Assembly (NCBI GenBank): GCA_903927685.1
Contig: CAIYOB010000741.1
Location: 1-5,962, forward strand
Reading direction: 5' to 3'
DNA: 5,962 nucleotides
Origin: an uncultured Planctomycetaceae bacterium
GTDB taxonomy: Bacteria > Planctomycetota > Planctomycetia > Pirellulales > Pirellulaceae
Shown: positions 1 through 5,962 of the stretch, in pieces
How the letters are laid out: every line of letters begins with the position of its first letter
Position numbering within the stretch: position 1 is the first letter of the stretch
Made by a program: the position numbers and the translations under genes
Notes under the pieces: model-generated
The model's database searches: none
What the model was told of the DNA's origin: nothing
The model's input: the letters and a program-made list of their open reading frames with translations, nothing else

Positions 1-3000
1 AGTTCATAGCCGTGCCCCGTGCCGTCGGCCACGGGTGTCAGACTGCCCCCGTACGCGCCGATGGTCACATTCTGCCCACTCTTGATCTGGGTTCCAGGCG
101 CGATGTCGAGGGACGCATTGCTGTGCAGTTCGGCGTCTGCCTCGGAGTGCGGGACGGCGATCAAGGCCCGCACGTAGCCCTGCGCGATCGCCCGGCCGCT
201 GAGCGACGTCTCGTAGAACCCGGCCGAGTCCTGTCCCGGCGTCAGATTGACGTTGCCAAAAGCCTCCAGTTGCGTGCCGCTTCCCACGCTCACCGCCTGA
301 TCGGTGGTGATCTGCAGGGACGCGTCGGCAACGCCCACCCCGGCGACTCCCCACGTGCTGATCTCCGCATTCGCCTCGGCCGAGGCGATGGTCCACGTAC
401 CGGCTCCGATGTTGCCCGTGCTGCGGAACACGCCGTTCGCGCCCAGGTCGACCGAGTTGGTCAGCGTCGCTTCCAGGGACGAATCGACGCCGCCGCCGAT
501 GATCGCGCCGCCCGTTTGCAGATTCACGTGGTCGGAACTGAACAGCAGGCTGGAGGCGCCGATCCAGATGCCGCCCGGGTTGATGACTGGATCGGTGCCC
601 GAGTCGACCGTGACCCGATCGCCAAACGTGACGGTGCTGCTTCCCGTGATCGCGGCCTGGCTCTTGGCGGCCGAACCGCTGATCACGCCGCCGCTGCCGC
701 ATTCCGTGTTGTTCTGGTCCGACGATTCCGTGGACTCGTTCCGCGACGAAACCAGCACGGACCCGCTGGCCGTAATCGTCGCGTCGTCTCCGATGTCCAC
801 GCCGGCCGCCGCCGCGACGGTCGATTCGGCATAGGCCCCGCTGCCGCCGACGACGGCCGCGTTCAACGAATCGGCGTGAGTCGCATAGCTGCTGGCGTGC
901 TGGGCGGTGAGCGTGACGCCGCCGGCGTCGATACTGGCATCGTGCCCCACGCCCGCAGTCACCAGCGACGCATCGCTGGTCGTGGCGTGGACGGCATTGC
1001 CCGACACCACGCCGCCGCTGCCCGCGGTGCCCGTGGCCCGATTCTCGTCCGCGCCCGCGGCCGAGACGGTCAGGTCGCCGCCGGTGAAGCTGACGCCCGC
1101 GCCCAGCAGTGCGCGGGTGATTCCCACGGATCTCGCGTTCGCCTCGGCCTTGCCCCCGGCGATCAATCCGGCCACGACGTTGGTGGATTCCGCCTGTTGC
1201 CGCGAGTTGCCGAGCGCCACGATCGCCGCCGCGTCGGCGATGTTCAGTTGGGCCAGGTCGCGCACGCAACTGGTGACCACGGCTTGGCCGGTGGCCGTAC
1301 TGGTACTGGCGTCCACGCCCAGCAGCAGCCCGCCGCTGGCGCCCGAGGCAAAGGCGTCGGCGGTCGCGAGGTCCTCGCCCGGCAGCACCTGTTGCGCCAG
1401 CACGCTCAGGGTTTGGGCGGTGATCGTGCCCCCGATCTCCGCCGTCACTGTCGGCGAAACCGTGGCGTTGGCTTTCGACACGCCGACCGCCAGGCCGGTA
1501 CTGACCGTTACACCGTGGGCGTCCGAGTTTCCTTGAGGCGTGACGGTGGCCGTGACCGCGACGCCTCCCGCCTGCACCGTGCCGCCCGTGACCGTCGCCG
1601 CTACCGTGGGCGTGATGGTGACGGTGGTGACGGAGCCCGCGGTCGCGACCCCGCCCAGCGCGCCGGCGACCGACTCCACATCTACCTCCGCGCCGGCCGT
1701 GGCGGTACACGCCGCGCTGACCGTGAGGTCGCCGCTCACCGTCACCTCGCTCGCCAGGACCTCGGCCTCGATCGCCGTATCGACTGTCGACGTGACTTCC
1801 GCTCCGCCGCCGGTCACCCCACCGCCGATACTGAAGGCCGCGGCCACCGCGGCCGCGTGGGCACTGGCGTCGATGACGGCATGCTCCACGGCCAGCACGC
1901 TCAGGCTGCCCGCGTTCAGCGTGGTGTTGTCAGCCCGGGCCTGCACGCTGTTGGTGATCAGGTTCTCCGCCAGGGCGACGCCGACCGCCACGGACGCACC
2001 GGCCACGCCGCCCGATGCCGCGACGGATGCGGCCAGCCCGCGGGCATCGATGGTGGAGGTGTCTGCGGCGGAAATCGTCACATTCCCGGCGGCCCGGATC
2101 CCCGCACTCCTCCGGCCTGCAATGAAGGCCTCGACCTCGATCGCCACCGTGTTGTCCGTCCACACGCCCGCGCCGCTGACGCCGACGCCGACGAACCCGC
2201 CGCCGATGGCCACCGAAATGGCGTCCACCAACGCATCGACGGTGGCGTCCGCGGTCGCCGTCACGGTGATCGCGTCCGCCTGGACGTCGGAGTCCTCGAT
2301 CCAGGCTCCCACCCGGGCCGGCGTACGCTCCTCGTCCCCGTTGTAGCCGATCCGGTTGCGGGCCGACGAGAAGCCGAGCGACACGCCGACGCCGACGAAG
2401 CCGCCGGCGACCGACGCCGCAGCCGACACCACGCGGGCCGTGATCTCCGCCGACTCGTCAGCCGAGACCAGCACGTTGCCGGCGGACAGGACGTTGCTGC
2501 CGTCGATGTACGCCTCGACCGAATTCAAAATCACGTTGCCGGCGTCCGCCCCGCCGCCGGCGACGCTGACGCCGACAAAACTGCCGCTGACCGCCACCGA
2601 CGCCGCGGCAGCCACCGCGTGGATCGAAGACGTCTCGGCCGCCGTCACGCGGATGTCGCCGCCCGTGCTCTGGACGCCGTCGTCCGCACCCGTGATGTAC
2701 GCCGCGACCGTTCCCGTGATGGTGTTCTGCGCCATCCCGATCCCGATGGACACGGCCACGCCGACCAGGCCGCTGAACGCGGTGGCCACCGCCGCCGACC
2801 CGGCCACGGCGAAGATGTGCGAGCTGTCCGTGGCGCTGACGGTCAGGCTGTGCGCCCGGATGCCGAACGCCTCGCCGGAGCCGATCGCCAGATCGCGATC
2901 GAGGTGGGCCGTGACGTGGGTCCCGATTTCGTTCCCCGCGTAGACGCCCGCCCCGGCCACGCCGACGGCGACGTTGCCGCTGATGCCGACTGCCACCGAG

Positions 3001-5962
3001 GCGGCGACGACGACCGAAGTAATGTCCTGGTCCCCGGCCGCACGGACCGCCAGGTCGCCGCCGACGGCGGCGGACGAGTCGGCCAGGTAGGCTTCGATCT
3101 CGGCCTCGTCGTCCTCCGAGCCGATCTTGTTCTTGGCTACGCCGACGCCCAACGACACCCCGACGCCTACGGCCCCCATGCCAATTCCGACCGCCAGCGA
3201 GGCGGCCACGACCGTCGCCGCAATCGTCGCCGTGGAGGCCGCGTCGACCGTCAGATCCGTGTCGCTCGCCAGCCGGCTGTCTTCGGCAAAGGCCCGCGTG
3301 TCGGACAGGATCACGTTGCTGGCCAGCGCTCCCGCGCCGCTGACCGCGACGCCGACGTTGCTGCCGGACGTAGCGGAAAACGCCGCGGCCGCCGAGACGG
3401 CGCTGATCGACGTCCCGGACACCTGCAGTTCGTCCAACACGGCTTCCAGCACGTGAGCGTCGCCGAATTCGTTGACCAGCAGCCAGCGGCTGCCCGCGGC
3501 CAGCGTGGTCAGGCTCAGGTTGCCGGCCACCTCGATCCCGTGATCGTGCAAAGCCGTACGCAGCGCTTCCAGGATCTCGCCGTTGTCCGCATCGTCGACC
3601 AGGGCCTCGTCGATGCCCGCCGTATCCGGGTTGTCCTCGTCCTGCGTGGCGGCATCGTCCAGTTCGGCGGCGGTCACGCGCCCGGCAAAGTCGAACTTCG
3701 TCACCGGCCCGCCGGCCGTGGTGGCGACGATCGTGATGGCGCCCGACGTGGCCTGGACACCGTGATCGGCGTTACGAATGAACGCCTGGACGTCGTTGTC
3801 GATTTCGTTGAAGGCCAGCGACAAGCCGACGGCGACCGCCACGCTGACCTGGCCGCCGAAGGCGCCGGCCAACGTCGCCGATGCGGCCACGGCGGAAATG
3901 GCCGAGTGGTCCGTCGCCGCGACGTTGACGGTCCCGGCGGAAATGCCCGTCGCGCCGTCCCCGTCGATGTAGGCCGCGATGTCTCCGGCGATGCGGTTCT
4001 GGGCAAACACGCCCGCCACGCTGACGCCGACGCCCGTCTGGCTGCCGTTGGCGATCCCGATCGCCGCCGCCGCCACGATGGCTGCGATACTTTGCGTGGA
4101 ATCCGCCGTGATGTCCAGCGGGCCGGAGACGTGGATCGCGCTGTCCTGGACGTAGGCTTGAATCCTGGCCGGGGCTCGCGACAGATTGACCTGCTGCCAG
4201 AGACCGATGTTCGAGTAGTCCTCGATCCGCAGGTCGATGCGCACTTCCTCCCAGTCGGCCGTGAGGTAGTCGGCGGTAGCCAGATTGACGGTGGCGTTGT
4301 TGCCTCGATACCGGTACAGGCTCCCGAGGGTTGCCTGACCGGCAAAATCTGGAGCGATTTCGACCACGTCGCCCGACACCAAGGTCTGCGGCCCGTCGCC
4401 GGTCGCAAAGTCGGCGGCGGGTTGCGTGCGGGCGTCGCCGAGGTATTCGTAGATGTCTCCGGCGCGGGCGCCCGAGTCGATCTGCACGCGGTCGCCGGTC
4501 GCCAGGGTGGCGCCCTGCGGCAGACCGATGGCGGTGGACCAGTCGTAGGGTTCGTCCGCATTCCGCTGCCAGCCGATGAAGTTGCGGGCCAGCGAGACGC
4601 CGACGGCCACCGCGACGCCCGTCTGCCCGCTGCTGCCGGCCGCGGCCGCGGCCACGATCGCGGCGTTCACCGCGGCGTCCTGCTCGGCGGCGATGGTGAC
4701 GCTGGCCGCCTGCGGCACATCCGTTTGGCTCAGGCCCGCCAGGACGTCGCCGCCGATGTAGTTGGCCGCAACGGCGCCGCCCCCGCTGACCGCCACTGTC
4801 GTCGCGGTGCCTTTGGCGAAGGACAGCGCCGCAGCCACGGACAAGACCTCGACACCCGCGTCGGAACGAGCCGAAATCGCCAGGTCAGCGACGGTCACGA
4901 CGTGGGAGTTCTCCAGCGCCGCACGCACGTCGCGCTCGATCTGGTTGACCGCGACCGAGACGCCGACCGCCACCGCGACGGAGGTCGATCCGCCGCCGGA
5001 GACCGCCACTGAGCCACCAGCGGCATACGCCACGATGCTCGACCGGTCCCGGGCATCCAGACGCAGGTCGCCAGCCGTCGCCTGGACGGAACTGCCGCCG
5101 CCGATGAGGGCCTCGACGGCGCCGGCGATGGTGTTGACCGAGGCGGCGCCGGCTCCGGCGACCACCACGCCCACGCCGGTGCTGCCTTTCGCGACGCTGC
5201 CGGCCGCGGCCAGCGTGATCGTATCAATCAGCGCCGTCGACGTAGCCGTCAGGCCGATATCGGTCTGGGCCTCGAGCGTCGAGGCATCCGCCCGGGCTCG
5301 CACCGTGTTGGCGATCTCGTTGACCCCGACCGACGCGCCGAAGGCCAGCGAGGCGCCTCCGCCCTTCTGCAACACCAGGGCTAAACCGCCCGCATCCGCT
5401 CGCACCCGGGCGTCGTCCAACGCCGCCAGCCGCAGTTCTCCGGTCGTCGACGTGACGGTGCTGCCGTCGCCGATGACCGCCTCGATCGTGTTGCTGACCG
5501 TATTGATGGCGCCCGAACCGGCGCCCGCGAGCGTGCCGCTCATCCCGCCGCCGGAGCCACTGCTGGAAACGGCCGCGGCGATGCCGATCGCCAGCGCGCT
5601 GATCGTGTCCTTGTAGGTCACCAGGCTGTGGCTGCCGCCGGCATTTTCGGTGGCGAGCGTAATCATCTGCGGCGCGTCGCCTTGGGCGCCCGCCTTGTCC
5701 GCGGCCAGTTGGAGGTGGTCGTCATCGACCTTGACCACGAAGTAGGCCCGGCCGTCCACGAGCCCGCCCAGCTCCTCGCCGGCGCCGCCCCCGTTGACAT
5801 AGACCACGCGGTCGCCCGTGTTCAGACCGTGGGCGGCCAGCGCGATCGTGTTGCCGCTGACGTCGGACGTGGCAAAGGCGAGCGTTTGGTCCGGCTCGCC
5901 GGTTGCCGCGGCGTCGAGCAGGACGTGGCCGTCGGCGATCGCGGTCGAGTCGTCGATCGTCG
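1..5962 (-). CDS. Internal fragment of a giant beta-strand-repeat surface/adhesin-like protein (both ends outside window)
   Basis: Hand translation of the minus register with codons at plus positions 3-5 to 5958-5960 gives 1,986 residues without a stop. The protein reads as ordered repeats such as VAVAVGVSLARNFIG and VGVGVSGAGV, which no other frame does. It is dominated by Ala, Val, Gly, Ser, Thr and Asp. It has only three cysteines (residues about 1418, 1565 and 1754), about 13 lysines and about 10 tryptophans. Such composition and alternating hydrophobic/small-residue strands are typical of secreted beta-solenoid or beta-helix proteins. From family knowledge, similar modules occur in very long 'beta strand repeat-containing' proteins of Planctomycetota and other environmental bacteria. 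Their function is mostly unproven, with adhesion or cell-surface roles usually assumed. No start, signal peptide, transmembrane segment, enzyme motif or C-terminal anchor is visible, because both ends lie outside. Reality of the CDS is near certain; the adhesin role is inference. Confidence 0.95.
3..599 (-). other. Irregular beta-rich segment after the repeat arrays
   Basis: Residues about 1788-1986. It opens with DPVINPGGIWIGASSLLF and SSDHVNLQTGGAIIGGGVDS and continues through VFRSTGNIGAGTWTIASAEA. It ends with GTQLEAFGNVNLTPGQDS, VRALIAVPHSEADAEL and APGTQIKSGQNVTIGAYGG. Short strands of the form G-x-x-(I/V)-x-(A/S)-x-G-x-V-x-(L/I) persist, but spacing is not regular. Three of the ten tryptophans are here. 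The GNVNLTPGQD...VP...IAPGTQIKSGQNVTI order resembles a conserved module I recall downstream of such repeats in other giant proteins. The protein continues beyond the left edge of the window in the same frame. Confidence 0.6.
600..1643 (-). repeat. Second repeat regime: about seven units of about 52 residues
   Basis: Residues about 1440-1787. Units are built on a Gly-rich start (SGGVVSGNAVHATTSD, SGGVISGSAAKSQAAI, AGLIAGGKAEANARSV), a strand with T-x-x-V (ITPTVAATV, VSPTVTAEI), a turn, then AGG-V-x-V-x-A (VQAGGVAVTA, FTGGDLTVSA, IDAGGVTLTA, ITASGSVLVSS). Val/Leu/Ile anchor positions of the last strand fall at about 1467, 1518, 1630, 1682 and 1735, with a less regular unit near 1578. The anchor Asn and the SGAG/ARN alternation are gone. 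All three cysteines of the window sit in or just before this block (1418, 1565, 1754). From general knowledge, this T-P-T-V/AGG type often accompanies the other type in giant repeat proteins. Confidence 0.75.
1644..2402 (-). repeat. Supercycle D: units 14-17 (about 253 residues), degenerating at its end
   Basis: Residues about 1187-1439. Unit 14 has VGVGVSLGFSSARNRIG and then PARVGAWIEDS. Unit 15 has VGVGVSGAGVWTDNTVAIEV and then GIRAAGNVTISAADTSTI. Unit 16 has VAVGVALAENLITNSVQARA. Unit 17 has GGGVTGGGAEVTSTV, with Ser in place of the anchor Asn, and then GDLTVSAAC. Units 14 and 15 match units 10 and 11 well. Units 16 and 17 have lost the AD-x-GVQ and NVIL signatures. The cycle leads directly into the 52-residue repeat type, so this is probably the natural end of the alternating array. 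Confidence 0.7.
2403..3176 (-). repeat. Supercycle C: units 10-13 (about 258 residues, no large inserts)
   Basis: Residues about 929-1186. Unit 10 has VGVGVSLGVGVAKNKIG and then IEAYLADS. Unit 11 has VAGAGVYAGNEIGTHVTAHL and then GIRAHSLTVSATDSSHI. Unit 12 has VSIGIGMAQNTITGTVAAYI and then GADDGVQSTGGDIRV. Unit 13 has VAGGGADAGNVILNS and then VEAYIDGS. This is the cleanest copy of the four-unit cycle. Unit 12 matches unit 8 in the AD-x-GVQ-(A/S)-T motif, and unit 13 matches unit 9 in NVIL. Confidence 0.8.
3420..3719 (-). other. Inserted domain 2: acidic segment followed by a 'GSRWLLVNEFGD' strand motif
   Basis: Residues about 748-847 lie between unit 8 (GAITIVAT) and unit 9 (SGTSISAVSAAAAF). 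In the equivalent place between units 12 and 13 only a few residues are present. The first half, about 762-807, is strongly acidic (for example DDAATQDEDNPD and VDDADNGEILEAL) and looks partly helical. The second half reads GIEVAGNLSLTTLAAGSRWL, then LVNEFGDAHVLEAVLDELQV. The acidic residues could bind divalent metal, but there is no recognisable EF-hand or RTX nonapeptide, so this is speculation. The 'W-x-(L/V)-(V/T)-(N/D)-x-x-G' lead-in to an ISAVSAAA unit is, as I recall, common in this protein class. Confidence 0.65.
4167..4571 (-). other. Inserted domain 1, with duplicated GD-V-I...Y-x-Y-x-G and W-(E/Q)-(E/Q)-V motifs
   Basis: Residues about 464-598 interrupt unit 6 between ARNFIG and PARIQAYVQDS. 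The domain contains two subrepeats about 41-45 residues apart: TLATGDRVQIDSG leading to YEYLG, and TLVSGDVVEIAPD leading to YRYRG. Then comes a short pair, ADYLTADWEEV and EDYSNIGLWQQV. It holds four of the window's ten tryptophans and most of its clustered aromatic residues, so it differs in composition from the surrounding Ala/Gly/Val repeats. Similar Y-x-Y-x-G/LWxxVNL segments occur, from general knowledge, at this same ARN-x-IG loop in other giant repeat proteins. It is probably a separately folded beta domain projecting from the solenoid. A binding role is conceivable but unsupported. Confidence 0.75.
4623..5357 (-). repeat. Supercycle A: units 2-5 (about 245 residues)
   Basis: Residues about 202-446 contain, in order, units with cores GASVGVNEIANTV, AGAASVNTIAGAVEALIG, GVSVAVNQIERDVRA and SGGGAVAANYIGGDV. 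The order of beta-type and alpha-type units matches the later cycles. The subtype signatures that define the four-unit cycle are weaker here: unit 2 lacks the ARN-x-IG motif and unit 5 lacks NVIL. Assignment to the same supercycle rests mainly on register and length. The lowest-frequency codons of the gene occur in and just before this region (Ser TCA at 5010-5012, Leu TTA at 5382-5384). Confidence 0.5.
5640..5879 (-). other. 'AHGL-TGD-VVY' module within the giant protein
   Basis: Residues 28-107 read as a self-contained module: TLAFATSDVSGNTIAL, then AAHGLNTGDRVVYVNGGG, then LGGLVDGRAYFVVKVDD, then HLQLA. The closing stretch is PQMITLATENAGGSHSL. Key features are the HGL turn, the TGD-x-V-x-Y strand, the Gly-rich loop, the GGL-x-DG-x-x-Y-x-V-V strand pair and the D-x-L-x-L-A strand. 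From general knowledge this module recurs in giant bacterial repeat proteins, usually just before a run of SGAG/ARN-type repeats, and that is its position here. It is likely a small beta domain punctuating the solenoid. No catalytic residues are evident. This is the only copy in the window. Confidence 0.75.

Larger units (their letters stand above)
3177..4622 (-). repeat. Supercycle B: units 6-9, carrying two inserted domains
   Basis: Residues about 447-928. Unit 6 has the core VAVAVGVSLARNFIG and, after a long insertion, closes with PARIQAYVQDS. Unit 7 has VAGVFAQNRIAGDIAAYIDG and then GISAGTVNVAATDHSAI. Unit 8 has VGLSLAFNEIDNDVQAFI and then NADHGVQATSGAITI. Unit 9 has VSGAGALASNVILSD. These four subtypes reappear in the same order in supercycle C. 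The cycle is 482 residues rather than about 255, and the excess is accounted for by the two inserted domains (about 135 and about 100 residues). Confidence 0.8.
1644..5627 (-). repeat. Array of 17 alternating alpha/beta-type repeat units (about 60-69 residues each)
   Basis: Each unit has a Gly/Val-rich strand pair, an anchor Asn followed two residues later by Ile or Val, then V-x-A-x-(I/L), a loop, a strand such as GDLTVSA, and an Ala-rich segment such as ISAVAASA. Anchor Asn residues fall at about 153, 214, 276, 339, 400, 460, 655, 718, 882, 944, 1010, 1079, 1142, 1202, 1270 and 1333. The 17th anchor position, about 1391, is Ser. Spacing is 58-69 residues except where two inserted domains lengthen it (195 and 164). 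Odd-numbered units carry SGAG/AGAG/SGGG before the anchor; even units carry a VGVSL-, VGVAL- or related sequence leading to ARN, AKN, AFN, AVN or AEN. No unit breaks the alternation, although unit 7 (VAGVFAQN) and unit 17 are the least typical. The period and composition fit coils of a beta-solenoid, which is an inference. Confidence 0.9.

Noticed and set aside
4..1710. Minus-strand open frame of about 568 codons
   Set aside because: It is in a different minus register from the repeat protein that continues through this same region. Its translation is low-complexity Arg/Gly/His, typical of frame-shifted GC-rich coding DNA.
1834..1860. GC-rich inverted repeats such as ccgcggccaccgcggccgcg (also near 4637-4652) as a terminator or operator
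   Set aside because: They lie inside the open gene and encode runs of alternating Ala/Val (AAAVAAA, AAAAA). There is no following T-run on either strand and no gene end nearby.
304..2943. Several plus-strand frames of about 170-270 codons (304-834, 907-1536, 1540-2346, 2356-2943)
   Set aside because: These are Ala/Pro/Thr/Ser-rich translations of the complement of the repeats, abutting one another and fully overlapped by the minus-strand gene. No family motif or convincing start signal was seen.
3420..3719. RTX or EF-hand calcium-binding motifs in the acidic insert and Gly-rich repeats
   Set aside because: No GGxGxDxxx nonapeptide series and no DxDxDG loop could be found in the translation. 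Acidic content alone does not support the call.
3701..4561. Minus-strand open frame of about 286 codons, and a shorter one at 4895-5227
   Set aside because: Arg/Pro/Ser-rich frame-shifted readings over a region where the main minus frame encodes well-formed repeats and inserted domain 1.
12..5012. Plus-strand open frame of about 1,666 codons starting at a GTG
   Set aside because: It is the exact antisense-register shadow of the minus-strand gene. Its product is Arg/Asp/His/Gly-rich without recognisable domains, and its openness is explained by near absence of TTA, CTA and TCA codons in the real gene.
1644..5627. Regular DNA periodicity of about 180-207 bp considered as a CRISPR array or a noncoding satellite
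   Set aside because: Similarity follows codons and is degenerate at third positions, the spacing is a multiple of three, and no identical short repeats with unique spacers are present.
5600..5962. A signal peptide or translation start at the right edge, since Met residues exist internally (for example in PQMITL and GGGMSG)
   Set aside because: The frame is open to the right edge with repeat-type sequence before these methionines, and no hydrophobic leader or ribosome binding site precedes them.

Overview
The window is the interior of one very large protein-coding gene on the minus strand. In the minus register whose codons occupy plus positions 3-5, 6-8 and so on to 5958-5960, I translated all 1,986 codons by hand. 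I found no stop, no credible start, and coherent repetitive protein throughout. Both gene ends lie outside the window: upstream is to the right of 5962 and downstream is to the left of 1. Residue numbers below count from the right edge, so residue 1 is 5958-5960 and residue n starts at plus position 5963-3n. I see no second gene, RNA gene, mobile element, CRISPR array, promoter or terminator.

The product is a giant, cysteine-poor, lysine-poor, Ala/Val/Gly/Ser/Thr/Asp-rich repeat protein of the kind usually annotated as a beta-strand-repeat giant surface protein or filamentous adhesin-like protein. By protein order: residues 1-27 are the tail of an earlier unit. Residues 28-107 hold an 'AHGLNTGDRVVY' module. 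Residues about 112-1439 are 17 units of about 60-69 residues that alternate strictly between two types. Residues 1440-1787 switch to a different repeat of about 52 residues. Residues 1788-1986 are a less regular beta-rich segment. Two larger domains are spliced into the alternating array, at 4167-4571 and 3420-3719.

The most notable structure is hierarchical. Beyond the two-type alternation, the units carry subtype signatures that recur every fourth unit, giving a supercycle of about 250-260 residues (about 0.77 kb). It is clear in at least three successive cycles and plausible in a fourth.

Organism: the base composition is high in G+C (about two thirds by eye), with strong G/C preference at codon third positions. 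Giant proteins with 'SLARNFIG' and 'AHGL..GD' modules are, from general knowledge, frequent in Planctomycetota and also occur in other environmental Gram-negative bacteria. A planctomycete-like source is a reasonable guess, not a demonstration. The role is inferred as extracellular or cell-surface. No signal peptide, anchor or secretion domain lies in the window.
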